DNA of 64,000 nucleotides from NCBI GenBank assembly GCA_036345935.2, contig JADWOT020000006.1:10452519-10516518 (forward strand), written 5' to 3'. Of the stretch, positions 35,119 to 51,407 are shown in pieces. The stretch is from Taenia hydatigena (Eukaryota; Platyhelminthes; Cestoda; Cyclophyllidea; Taeniidae). How positions within the stretch are numbered: the stretch's first letter is position 1; the number at the start of each line of letters is the position of its first letter. The notes beneath the pieces were generated by a model, which was not told the origin of the DNA, made no database searches, and was given only the letters and a program-made list of their open reading frames with translations. Position numbers and translations under genes: made by a program.

Positions 35119-38100
35119 GTTGAGTTTGATCCTTCGTTTAAATTTGACGCAGAGGTAATTCTTGTTTCACTTACCTTTGGTAGGATATTCAGCCTCCACC
35201 GGCTGTCTTGACGGAACCGACGGTGAATTTGTCGCAAAATAACTTTGAGGTTGAGAAGTTAATTGATGAGTTTCGTACAAAAAATGCTAGCGAGCTTTTG
35301 TATTTTTCGGACGAAGAATGTGGCGCTGGAGAACCCGTTTTTTGCGTTGAATGTAGAGATTTAGGTATGTTCTTTTTTTCTTCATGTGCTAGGTTCTCTA
35401 CGTAGTAAGCGTAAAAGCAAAGAGACTAAAAGCAATGCTTCTGGAGTTAGTACGTTTGAGGAGCACTATGAGTTCACTCAATCAATGACAAAGTATACAG
35501 AAGTTGAGTCGTTTCTCTCTTTTAAACTCTCGAAACCTCTTTTAAAGTCACTTACCGAGATGAAAATCTTCAAACCAACGCCCATACAATGTGCGTGTAT
35601 CCCCGTGGGATTGCTTAATCGTGATATTTGTGCCTGTGCACGCACAGGTTCGGGGAAAACTCTGGCTTTTTTGCTTCCTATTGTTGAGAGGATGGTGTTT
35701 GCACCAATTGCTTGTCGCAGCACCACAAAAGCTCTTATTATCAGTCCGACCCGTGAACTGGCTGTTCAGATTTTTAAAGTGGCTGAACAACTAGTCAAGC
35801 ACTGCCCGCGGCTCAAAATCCAGCTGGCAGCGGGTGGGCTTGACTTGTCTTCACAGGAAGCCAGTCTCCGCAAGAATCCTGATTTGGTTGTGGCGACTCC
35901 AGGTCGGCTGATAGACCATCTCTCTAATGCGCCGAGTTTCACGCTGAGCGGAATCGAATATTTGGTCTTGGATGAGGCTGATAAGTAAGTTTTAAGCTGC
36001 GAACACCTTTACTTTAGACTTCTTGATGAATATTTTACCGAACAAGTAAAGGAAATCGTCCGTCATTGTGGATCTCACCGGCAGACTCTGCTTTTCTCAG
36101 CAACAATGACTGAAACGGTGACTTTTTTACCCGTTGGATTCCAATAAAGTCGAACTCTTTTCTTCTTTTAACGTGCCTAGTTTTGTGTGATGATACCATT
36201 TCTATGCGATCATTTTCACATTCCTCTTTATTTTGGTAGGTGCGAGAGTTGGCGACGGTGTCGCTAAAGAACCCTGTGCGCATCTTTCTTGACCAGTCCA
36301 CAGCAGTGGCCAACCGGCTAGACCAGGAGTTTGTACGTATTCGGTCACACCGTGAGGGTGATCGAGACGCTATTCTGGCGGCGTTACTTTTGCGTTCTTT
36401 TCCGTGCCGCACCATTGTCTTCCTACCCACCAAGAAGGACTGCCACCGCATTCATATCCTCCTTGGATTAATGGGCGTTAAGTGTGCTGAGCTGCATGGA
36501 GACATGAACCAGGCGCAACGCTTGGAGGCCCTTCGACGCTTCACCGATGCCGAAGCCCTGAAATCTGAAGTCATGAACAAGGCAGGCATGGAGATCCCTC
36601 CTTTCGTCCCAAGTCGCCTTTTGCCTCCTCCTGCTGACGTTCTTCTGGCTACTGATTTGGCTGCTCGTGGTTTGGACATTCCAGGTGTTCAAACTGTAAG
36701 TGTCTATCCCTTTTACCAGTGTTTTCTATCAATCGGATCTGCTTGTAAAAAAGTTGGCTGGATTCCCCTACGTGATGTTTTCATTAATCATCTTGTTTTC
36801 AAATGCCAACACGGATCTTTGTCCCGTTTTGGTTGTGGTTCAAAGCAAAGCATGTCAGTAAAGCATCTGGTGAAGTCTCAATACTTATCTGTGTACTAAG
36901 TGGGGTTTTCGTGACAGTCTGGACTTTTCCACGTATTTGCAGGAAAAAACCCCAGATTGGGTACCCACTAGGGCCTAACTTTTAATTGATTAACTTTTTA
37001 ACGGTTGCTTCTTCGCATTACTCGCTAAGGTTGTAAATTACAAACTCCCGAACACTATCAAGTCCTACGTGCATCGCGTTGGCCGAACTGCTCGTGCTTC
37101 CAATGCGGGTCGGTGAGTACCCATTCCTGTTATCAATGTTGCCGTTACCCATTCATCGCCTGAACTGTCGTTTACGTGCTACTCGAATAGCAGTAGTAGC
37201 ATGTTGCTAACAAATGATTTCGCTTTGACCGCTTGTCTCCATTACTTCTTTCGCTTCGATTGTGGATAACCATCGGAAAATGGGGATTACTGATGATATT
37301 TTAAGGATCTATCCTTTAGTTATTTATTTTTAAATTTTAACACCGTATTCCAATGTAAACCGTCTAGTTTTCATACCATTTATTTGTGTTTTTTGCCTTC
37401 GCAATCACGAATGGGACATTGTGTCGTGCCTCTTCGTTGGAGGTGGGTTTGCCTCACCCTGTAGTGCCCTACATTGCTAGTAATGTGTGACAAGTTTATT
37501 TGTTAACTTTCAATCACGCTTTTTGTGAGCACTATCACTTCTCTGGCTCAGAAATATAACAGATGTGAGGAATTTTTCCTACGTTTTTTCTGCTGTCATT
37601 TCTCAAAACTGGGAGCTTCAATTCTTAAAGCAACATATTAATCGGAGCGCAAATTATTGCTGCAGTTCTGCAAGACTATAAACCAGTGGCCAACTTTTCC
37701 ACCATTCCTTTTAGGGCTGTGTCTTTGGCCGGTGAATCGGATAGAAAGCTACTCAAAGAGGTAGTTAAGGATGCTCCTTGCCCTGTTAAATCGCGCGTCA
37801 TACCACAAGGTAAGCGCCAAAGCTTCGTGGGTGTATGCGTCGATTTAAAGTATCCTCATGATCTGGTACTTGATCCTTTGCAGTTTCAGCACTGAAAATT
37901 GTCAAATGCCCTTGAGTAGCCCCTTTTTTTCAACATTTCATCTGATTTTGTGCACTGAAGTCATTTTGTTTTCAGTTTGGGTAATATCTACACACCGTTA
38001 AGTGCCTTTTGCCTTGACAAATGTCCTTTCCGATTGCATACTGATAAGTTAATTGTATAATAAATCGAGGGTTAGACCTATTAATTGCGATTCATCTAGT

Positions 38101-40381
38101 GGCGTTTAAATTTACTCCACTTCTACGTGATGTATCCAGACCTTCGGGATAACTTTTTTCGGTTGCTATCGAACACTTCGCCACATTTGTGTACCTTGTC
38201 TTGAAGGTTAATTTGCAAAGAATAAACTTTTTCGAGACATTGTATATCAAATTCTTATACGTTTCGTTTGAAATGCACAGATACAATCTGTTCTGCCTTT
38301 TTATATGGTTTTTACCTGCGCTCAGCACAAATTTATAGCATGACCTCTGTGTTTTTTCCCAGTATCTGCTCGTTAAGTGTGTGTAAAACCCTAATCCTCT
38401 GGTGGTACTGTCTTTGTTAGCAATCCCTGCTCTTTGAATTTTGGCTATCTAACGCTGCATCACTTTTGGGAGCCCCTTCCGTTCTCTACAGTAATGAAGG
38501 ATTGCGTATCGCTATTGGCTGAAATGATTTGAAGCTAGTGATGAAATAGTTTGTCCAAATCTACATCAACTGAAGAGAGTCGTGGGAACTATGACGAATT
38601 GGTTTAGCTAACTGCCTGATGTGCCACTTCTCAGATTGATGATGAAAACGTTTTTCTCGGCAATCCACAATCACACGCAAACTAGAACGGATAGTTAGGC
38701 GACAAGATGGATTTAGAATGAAAGTGACCGCGGCTAGGTTTTTCGGATTCTAGCGACGAAGCGTTTTGTCAAGGTGGAATATGCAGCAGGCATATGCTTC
38801 GTTAAGGACGGACTACAGCGTGAGCATAAATCGTACCGATGGTTCTTCCAAGTAATGAGATATCGAAAGAGGTTTTCATTAGCTGTTTAACTGCTACTAT
38901 TAAGGAAAAGACTTGTGAAGACTTATTTACCTTGTAAAATATAGGCAGCATTTACTCATTGTATTTCCATTGATCGTGGCGCAGGCAGGTTCCAATATTG
39001 TTACCCTGATATGCTGTTAAAGCAGTATGTGATGCGAGAAGGAAAAACAGATGGATACGATGAATGACTGGCGTGAGCCTCCTAGTGCGGCGCCTCGTTT
39101 TATGCGACTGCACTGTCATCATCATTTCCCTCCGCGCGCTTCAACCGCCTATAAGTCATGGAGCCAAGGCTGCTTACATCGGTTTCTCTTGTTTAGACCG
39201 GCAGTGTTTACATGGGCTTTGGTCTCATCGACGTGCCTGGCTTTGTTCGTTTGCTTTAGAAGACCGCACATTCGCGTCGATTTTCGTTTAAGCCGTATGT
39301 GACAGACTATTTTCCACTGCTTGTGAATCTCCTCGGCTGTAACGCTGTTTTGTGATGCACTTGGTGAAAATCAGTTTCTCAAAACGCAAACATCCCGACG
39401 ACTTATACTTGTTGTAATGACACACTTTGGAGCCTTGCATGCTTGGATCGATCAGTCTCACTGATTCTGGAAGTATTTTGCGTTAGGGTCAGGTACTCTG
39501 CCAAATTAAAAACCTTTTACTGAGGACCAATAACGGCAAAACAAATCCTGATCTCCTAAAAGAAGTTGATCAACGATCTCTCCCACATGTTTTTCCTGTA
39601 AACCTCTAGCATGAACAATATTGGTTTTCCTGTATTTTGAAATTTGGAGGGGAGCTCTAAGAACAATTCTTGCGCCGAATTGGTTTGAGGTTTTCTACCG
39701 CCAAAAAACCCGCTTTTTGGCGTATCTGGTGTGTCACAAACCGACATTTCAAAGCTTGTTTTTCATCTTCGAATGTGGTTTCTCCAAGCGTGTGAAGTTT
39801 TACAATAATGGATTAGTCCATATTTCGGGATCAGATCAATTATAGTTTGATTCCCTCTGTGTGACAATGTCTCGAATGCTATAAGACTAGGTATCGGGGG
39901 TGTGAAACACCCAGCGACTGACTTCTTCGGGTCATGGTTAACCGGGTGTTAAAACCCAGGTCCTGTGGAAGTGAATTCTTTTGCTAAGAGAAAAATTCCA
40001 CGTTACCTTGCAGAAGTTATCGCCTATTTTCAAGCCCGCATAGACAAAGTAAAGCCGTTCATGGAGCAAATTCTGGCCATGGAGTTAGAGGAACGCGAGC
40101 TTAACGCAGCACAGGCACAGCTGGCGAAGGCAGAGAGCCTGGCTCTGCGAGGCGGTGCGGAGACGCCCGCCGCCAGGCCCAAGCGGAGAAATTGGTTCTC
40201 GGAGAGACGCGATGCGAAAAGAGCGGGTAAGTCTCGGGTCTCCCATCTCGTTTCACTTGGCAGCTATGAGGAACTTGTCTTAACAACTTTCTTGTAAAAC
40301 CATCTTAATTCCTTTTTTCCAGCAAAACGCACCAAAGGAGGTAACGGGAAGGAGCTCAACAAACCGCACCGCAAGGGGTGA
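35119..40381 (+). CDS. DDX27: DEAD-box RNA helicase, DDX27/Drs1 type
   Basis: Nucleolar ATP-dependent RNA helicase expected to act in large-subunit rRNA processing. Exons: 35119-35154, 35184-35364, 35393-35984, 36018-36117, 36240-36695, 37030-37112, 37715-37809, 40014-40226, 40323-40381; about 604 aa, all phases consistent. Motifs in order: FKPTPIQ (Q), ARTGSGKT (I), SPTRELA (Ia), GGLD, TPGRLID (Ib), VLDEADK (II), LLFSATMTE (III), IVFLPTKK (IV), ATDLAARGLD (V), HRVGRTAR (VI). The family-specific ACIPVGLLNRDICACARTG and ILLGLMGVKCAELHG identify DDX27. There is an insertion of about 28 residues between the LEALRRF block and motif V. Human DDX27 has 796 residues; this one has a short acidic N-terminus and ends KELNKPHRKG soon after RRNWFSERRDAKR, so most of the basic tail is missing. 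No ATG lies in the first exon: the start is either 35084 or supplied by a spliced leader. Confidence 0.93.
37810..40013 (+). other. 2.2 kb intron of the DDX27 gene
   Basis: By far the longest intron of this gene, running from donor GTAAGC to acceptor TTACCTTGCAG. Open frames inside it, such as 39051-39302, show no recognisable family. No repeat copy was seen. Confidence 0.6.
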
Positions 40382-40743
40382 TGCGTCGCCCAATTATTGA
40401 CGGTTTCCTCACACTTGGCACGCCCGGCTGTCTCATGTACAAACAAATTTTGAAAGCGGGACTTGACGTACTTCTTACCTTAGAGGACACTGATCTAAAC
40501 TAATGGATTCACCTGGTGGTCTTGCCCTGAATGGACTCGACTGTGTGATAGATTTCAATATTTGCCCAGTCTCTCGGATATTATTAACATGTGTCAGACT
40601 TCCGTACGACCAGTTGGTAAATATCATTAGTCATTCAGTTTGAGGTTTATGGGAAGGAAAGTAATGTTATCCAAAAAAATGTCAATGGCATGGGGGTCGA
40701 GGAAACCCTCCCCCCTTACAAAAAGCTGCAGAGTACGCATATC
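40382..40743. other. Short convergent intergenic region (DDX27/ribokinase)
   Basis: 362 bases between the stop codons of two convergent genes. The two 3' UTRs must share or divide this stretch. No standard AATAAA was spotted for either gene, so variant signals are likely. Confidence 0.5.
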
Positions 40744-42066
40744 TCAGGCCTGGGGCCAGCGAAATTCTGCACTTTCAAATAACTCGCTTGGAAGTTCGTG
40801 ACGTTCGTAGAAGCTAGCCTGAGTGCCGTGTCGCAGGACTGACTGACTGGCGATCCAGACGGATCGACGCAGCTTCTCCACGATCGTGATCTCGGGGTAT
40901 CGAGCCATATAGAAGGCTAGAGAGCCAGCAAAGCAATCGCCGGCCCCAGTGGTATCGACCACCTTCGTGTAGACCGGACAGCGGATGTGGAAGATGGCCT
41001 TGTCACCAACTATCAAGTCTGACTTCAGCACCGTTACGTCGTCGGCGCTGGTGCAGTCGCCCTCACATTTGGGTAGCAGACCGACCACTCCGTTGACGCC
41101 AAGGGTGACTAAAGGGTAGGTTACACCAGCCTCTTGCAGATGCAAAAGCCACCCCAGGGCCGACTCAGCAATCTGAACGGACTTCTTCCCCGTATAATCA
41201 GGGACGGGGATGCCTGTAAGGACTGCCGCCTCAGTTTCGTTGGGGCAAACCATCGTCGACGCTCTCAAGAAACGTCCCAGCAACGGAAGAAAAGGCGATC
41301 CAGGATTTGGGGCGGGAGCAGGGTCCAGTATTGTGATTACGCCGTACTTCTCTGCCTGTTCTAGTGCATAGAGCGTTGCCTCGGCATTCGACTTAAAATT
41401 TGAACCCAGTAATGCTACCGTCATGTTTACAATTAATGGCATTTATTTCTCAGTAGGGCTCACCTCGAACTGACATTCCATTACTTTTTCACCAATAAGT
41501 CCCTTCCCATGTGCCTCTTTGATGTCATCAATTGAAATCTCCTCGTTGGCTCCAGGAATTATCACAATGTTGTTGTTCCCATTATTCTGTTCTACAGTAA
41601 TCACCGCGACGCCACTGCCAGCGGTATGACTTACTTTTATGGCGTCTTTCCAAAACAACAGTAATCTCGTGTCAGTAATGCTGCTGGGAATTATTTGTCC
41701 AATGAACAAAGTGATACACTTGTAATAACATGGACAAGTTACTCACCCGTCTCTACACCGACCTTTTTCAGGTATTCTACATAGTCTTTCCCAAAGTAAT
41801 CGTCACCAACCTTTAAAAGGACGTGAGGATGAGCAATTTGGTACAAACTCGTGAGACGAGGGAGGTCTTGGCACCAAGCTTTCTAGCTGCAACACACTGG
41901 TTGGCGCCCTTGCCCCCAAATCCCGTTGCGAATTTCGCTCCAACTATTGTTTCACCGGGAAGGGGAAATTTATCTGTGTAACTTGATAAAGAGCTGACGG
42001 ATCTTCATACTGGGCTTACCACACAAGATCCGTGTTAATGGACCCAACAATCGTAACCTCTATCAT
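40744..42066 (-). CDS. RBKS: Ribokinase (PfkB carbohydrate kinase family)
   Basis: Phosphorylates D-ribose with ATP to ribose 5-phosphate in the cytosol, feeding nucleotide and pentose metabolism. Exons in transcript order: 42066-42020, 41981-41849, 41810-41747, 41633-41464, 41391-40744; 353 aa. Signatures: N-terminal VGSINTDLV, substrate-binding FGGKGANQ (about 37-44), GSGVAVITVEQN, IIPGAN, LDPAPAP, CPNETEA, and the C-terminal anion-hole/catalytic DTTGAGDCF with the base Asp at residue 290. Human ribokinase is 322 residues; the extra length is mainly insertions in the C-terminal half, including a Cys-containing CEGDCTSADD segment. The fourth exon boundary (acceptor ATAAAAG at 41634) was chosen because it alone restores phase; it leaves the loop before GSGVAV three or four residues shorter than usual. 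Two introns are only 38 nt. Divergent from MCM3. Confidence 0.92.
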
Positions 42067-42560
42067 GGAAACTTCACTCAAGTGCACCCAAGATATCTAG
42101 CACCACGCTACCACATGGAACTCAAATAACTGGGTCGGGTTGCAGGTATCCAAAGCCAAACCACTGCCAGGCACGTTAAATGACGACGACAGAACGGGGA
42201 GCACGGAATGGACCATGTGGCGCGGGCGAAAGAGGAGAACGAATAAACGAAACGAAATTAGTCACTTGCTGAGGAAGGGCTGTTCGTGAGCAATTTAACT
42301 AGCTAATTAACCCAACTAGCAATAGCTTTACAGTTGCGATAATACTATATGTTGAAGCAAATTAAAATGATATTGCGCAAAAACTGATTTGAACGCCTTT
42401 TAGGTTGGAAAGGGAAGTTCTATGTAGATTAAGGCAAAATCCACACAGAAACTCTCGACGCAAATTTAAAAAATTGAAGCACATTAAGTCCTCCAGTTTG
42501 AATGTTTTGACAGCTACGAATAGAATCACAACGCTTGAGTTGCGCTTTTAATAGTGGTCC
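42067..42560. other. Upstream region of ribokinase, nothing recognised
   Basis: About 500 bases of AT-rich sequence containing no open frame of note. It should hold the ribokinase promoter and leader. Confidence 0.45.
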
Positions 42561-42623
42561 ACCGTCACTTGGTTGGACATATTGCCAACGCCGCATGAGC
42601 TGACCTCTGGGTTATGGCAGCAG
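42561..42623 (+). repeat. Diverged interior fragment of the foldback element
   Basis: TTGGTTGGACATATTGCCAA followed by GCATGAGCTGACCTCTGGG and TATGGCAGCAG matches the interior order of the repeat (ATATTGCC, GCTGGCCTCCGGG, GCCAGCAG) with many changes. Confidence 0.5.
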
Positions 42624-42652
42624 CTACAGTACCCTTCGTTGCCAAGCACTAG

Positions 42653-42770
42653 TGTAGCATCCTAAGGCTCCCTTGAGACAAAAGAAAGCAGGATGCTAAA
42701 GTAGAATATATGCATTTTACCCTAGTATTCTGCCTTCTTTTGCCTTCGAGGGAGCCTCGGGGACGCTACA
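42653..42770. repeat. TIR element reduced to its two terminal repeats
   Basis: The left repeat (TGTAGCATCCTAAGGCTCCC onward) is joined directly to the right repeat (TTTTGCCTTCGAGGGAGCCT to GACGCTACA) with the whole interior missing, leaving a 118-base near-palindrome. It could form a hairpin in single-stranded DNA or RNA. Confidence 0.8.
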
Positions 42771-42891
42771 AACAGACCGAGGGAAATGAGATGCCGGTAT
42801 GGCCCGGAGACCAGCCTACTCAGCAAGAGCACTATGACCACAACTGTAATCCTGACCAAAGCCGGCAGTTCAAACAAACAAAGTATCACAT
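42771..42891 (-). repeat. Inverted interior arm of the foldback element
   Basis: Starts after the terminal repeat with ACAGACCGAGGGAAATGAG, then GCCGGTATGGCCCGGAGACC, GACCAAAGCCGGCAG and TTCAAACAAACAAAGTATC. It is the interior in reverse orientation, placed as in the cluster near 34,600. Confidence 0.7.
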
Positions 42892-43404
42892 TGGGTGCCC
42901 CACGACAAGAAGATTTGGCGAATTTCTTATGCTTGGGTTCGAAAGATGGAACTTGCTTCCCATTCGTAATGTAATTTAATATGCAACTTAGCAAATGACA
43001 AATTTTTGATAAACGACACTAGTTTTTTGCTTCAAAATTCGAAACAATTAACGAATTAGTTTATTGCCCGCAGTCGATCCGCTAACCGGGACATTATAAC
43101 AGTTTGCGAAAGGTGTGCCATACGTATTCGCAACATCGCTAAAGATAAATAGCATTTTAAACTACATTTGCGTTGTGACGGACACTTTGAATTTGCTTTT
43201 TCTGATGCGTTTTTCGAATATGGCTTTGTTTGAATTTCCCGATCCTGAATATTGCCTGCTACGCCAATTTTTTGAAATAGCGTAATTGTGGTGGGTCTGT
43301 TTTTCTTCGCACAGTGAGGTGGGTTCATTCCTAAGTTAAATCTGTTTGATTGTGGAGCCTGCAAAGACCTCTTTTGCACTATGCCTTCATTTTGGTCAAT
43401 AAAT
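42892..43404. other. Upstream region of MCM3, no supported gene
   Basis: About 500 bases before the MCM3 leader. A 155-codon minus-strand frame covers 43056-43523 and runs antisense through the first MCM3 exon; it has no family resemblance and is treated as chance. The MCM3 promoter should lie here. Confidence 0.45.
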
Positions 43405-43424
43405 AGATAACTCTTGTCTTTTAG
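43405..43424 (+). promoter_or_regulatory. Splice acceptor just upstream of the MCM3 start
   Basis: A pyrimidine-rich CTCTTGTCTTTTAG ends at 43424, seven bases before the MCM3 ATG. No cis 5' exon is needed to complete the protein, so this may be a trans-splicing acceptor or the end of a leader intron. The six bases ATTAGG before the ATG would keep a spliced-leader AUG in frame. Confidence 0.4.
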
Positions 43425-43430
43425 ATTAGG

Positions 43431-48561
<5,131 letters not shown>

Positions 48562-51381
48562 CGATTAAATATGTCCGCAGTCTTATTTCCCACACCGTGT
48601 GCGCTGTCTAAATGATTTGAGAAGCAGTGTGTGTTATATTGCATTGATATTCCGTGTAAAATAGGTACGCTAAATCCCATGACATTGATTAGTAGTAATA
48701 ATAATAATACAGTTTTGTTACCATTCATGATATTCTCCTTCTATAACAGTGGGTTATGTTGGTGATGCTCTCTACTGTTGGCAGCCTTCACCTCGGGCTA
48801 CTTTCATTCGAAGCGTGTCTAACGAAGTTTGGGACGCCGTCTGCCTTGTCAAGTCGGGTTTAAGAATACCTGACGATGGGACAGGAGAATTTTAGTTCAT
48901 GAGTGCGATCCAAAGACGTCGGCACCCGGCAAAAATTACTGAGCTAACAGCATCCAGAGGGCTGTTGGAGAAAGCGGAATGGTCAGAGCGTCATGCCACC
49001 ACGATGTTGATCGAAGCCTAAGTGCGGTGAAGTGTGCATTGTTAAGTGAGGACAGGTATCCTTCTGTGCATTGGCTTGTCCCTCGTCTTCCTAGTTCTCA
49101 GGCCTCTGTATTTTCTGCACTTGCAGGCTGTTTTTGTTGACTGGACATTTTTAACATTAATCGTGGGTAGCATTTTGCAAAAGAGGCAGGTGGATGGTTT
49201 CACGAAAATGCATGACATTACCGTTCGGAGTTGAATCACTGCAGCCCCAACTGTCTTAAGATATTGATGTATTTCAAACCAAATGATGGGCTATTGCTAT
49301 GCGCTTTTAATCTTACAGGTATGGGGGATCCAAATCTGGTCGGTGCTGTGCAGAATTTAGCCTCATTCTCCTTATGTTGAAATGGTGTACGCTCGTATGG
49401 ATAGCCTTCAGTAGAATCAGGCACATCGCTTTATTCTAGTGCCGCTCCTTGAATGATGCACTCTCGATATGGAAACGGTGTTTGGTCACTTGCAAAATTC
49501 TTTCAAAAAGGCACTAGATGTATCAATTGTTTCTTCATCTGGGTTTCGTAGACTAAGTGCCACTCGGTGGGCAACGAGGACGAAACCTGCCAAACCAAGG
49601 GAAGGATAATGCTCTGACCCCGGCTGGCACGTGCCCAATTGGTTCCTTTGGCCCGGTGACAGTTGAGGGAGGGAGAGGCAGTGATGGCTTGCGCCCACAT
49701 GCAATCGTGCACGCAACGTCGAAATATATCAATCAGCGTTGGGTCGCTGCGATTTATGAGCGCCACCACCCTCGCCGTCAACTTACCGATGGAATATTCC
49801 ACTCTCCCCATCCTCCTCTTTCCTTTCCTCTGCCCAGCCTAGAGACCGGGCACGCGTTGGATGAATCATGGCCAGGTCAATTACCACAACACCTTATTAC
49901 GCCTATGTGGAAAAGTTTATTCTGAACCTAGTCTGCAAGTATGTTTCCTAAGTTTTATGACTTCACTCGCAGTGCGCCAGGGAATTAATACGCAACGAAA
50001 AGTGATCGCCGTGAGTCCGCGTCACAACCCTATTCGGAGAGAAGTGTATACGTTTTCCTCTTCCTTTCGTCCATTTAAATCCCATGTAAATCCCTACGAC
50101 TGTTATCTTCTGCATTACCTCGGCAGATCGCACGCTGGTAATTGAAGTTGCCTTAGTGGTTACTCGATTTATTAACTTCATGAGGAAGTAAAAACTTGAG
50201 TATATTCGCCATTGTTCTAACCCTTACCCAAATACTGAACCCCTTCCCTCATTTTAACTATGAATTGCCGTTTTAAAACTTTTTTGGAAGCATTGGAATT
50301 ACTTTTAAGCGCAAAGGCTCTTCATCTCTTTAAATGTGTTCTAAGTACAAAGAGTGGCAAATTCTGCTCTCCCATGGAGGATTTTAGGTTGTCAGGTAAG
50401 TTTAAAGATAGGAGAGGGAGAAGAGAATGACTCTACCCTTGGCTTCTGTTCGCTTGCCATACTGCATGTTAGGCGCAAGCATCCACCGACGATCTCTCAT
50501 AAATAAGTCAAATGGTAATATCGGTCACTGTCAATCAGTCATTTGCAATAAACCAAAGCTGGTCGTGTCCATTTACGATGCTTGATTGTCAAAATCAACC
50601 GTGTCTTGTAAATAGACTAAGTTATCTTGTTTAATATGGAGGAAATTATAAGTAAACAACCTAGCATCACCACTTATATGGGCATGTAGCCAAGGCATCC
50701 GCAATTTACCTCAAATTGACCATATTTTGACCAATAATAAAGTAACTTACTTATGTTTGCTATAATAGCATGAGTAAACAGAAACACCAAAAATAGGGCC
50801 CTTTAACCACCATTGTACGGTACTGAGATTTGGTGATTATACGCTGTAGTGTAGTTTAAAGTAAGCCCGTTAGGCCAACGTAGGCATTTGCGAACTTTAC
50901 CCCTTTCCCTTTGCTCAAGGTGGAGGATTTTAGGCCGGTCTGTCCTCACTTATCACTCCAAAAAATCGAAATTCGTGCTCCTTGTCTGCTAAGGCTTCTT
51001 GCTGTTTTAAGTTAGCGTCTTCCCTTTTACGTTCCAAAGGAGTCTCCGCTGAGGCTCCATTCTTGAGGCAACTGAATCTTCACACGTACCATAGTTTATC
51101 GTATGGGACCCAAAAAATGTGTTTAGATGGACAGCAGTTTAGCCTCATTAGCGCACCTCATACGGTTTTTTTGGATTCCCTTGGCATGTCTGTCTTGCTC
51201 GGTTTAGTGTTCTTCTATGGCAAAACAGTGTGGTTTAGAGTAGAGGGGGAACTAGGTTTTATTGTTGCTGGCATCCACGAAATAAACAGTCAAAAGTTAG
51301 CATAAACATCCTATTAAACTTGCGGTTTCGCTCACTAAGGCGCCGACACCTACGCTTAACGCCTCATCACACACCAACGGG

Positions 51382-51407
51382 CCAACAACAACAACAACAA
51401 CAACAAA
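51382..51407 (+). repeat. CAA microsatellite
   Basis: About eight uninterrupted CAA/ACA units in otherwise ordinary non-coding sequence. Confidence 0.85.

Noticed and set aside
41443..41463. Reading on past the ribokinase exon end to the TAA (EVSPTEK)
   Set aside because: It resembles the human sequence for a few residues but runs into a stop; the GAG|GTGAGC donor with the acceptor at 41392 restores phase and matches the family length exactly.
49503..49925. Overlapping open frames of 100-120 codons on both strands
   Set aside because: Open on both strands over the same GC-rich stretch without family resemblance or splice context; probably chance.
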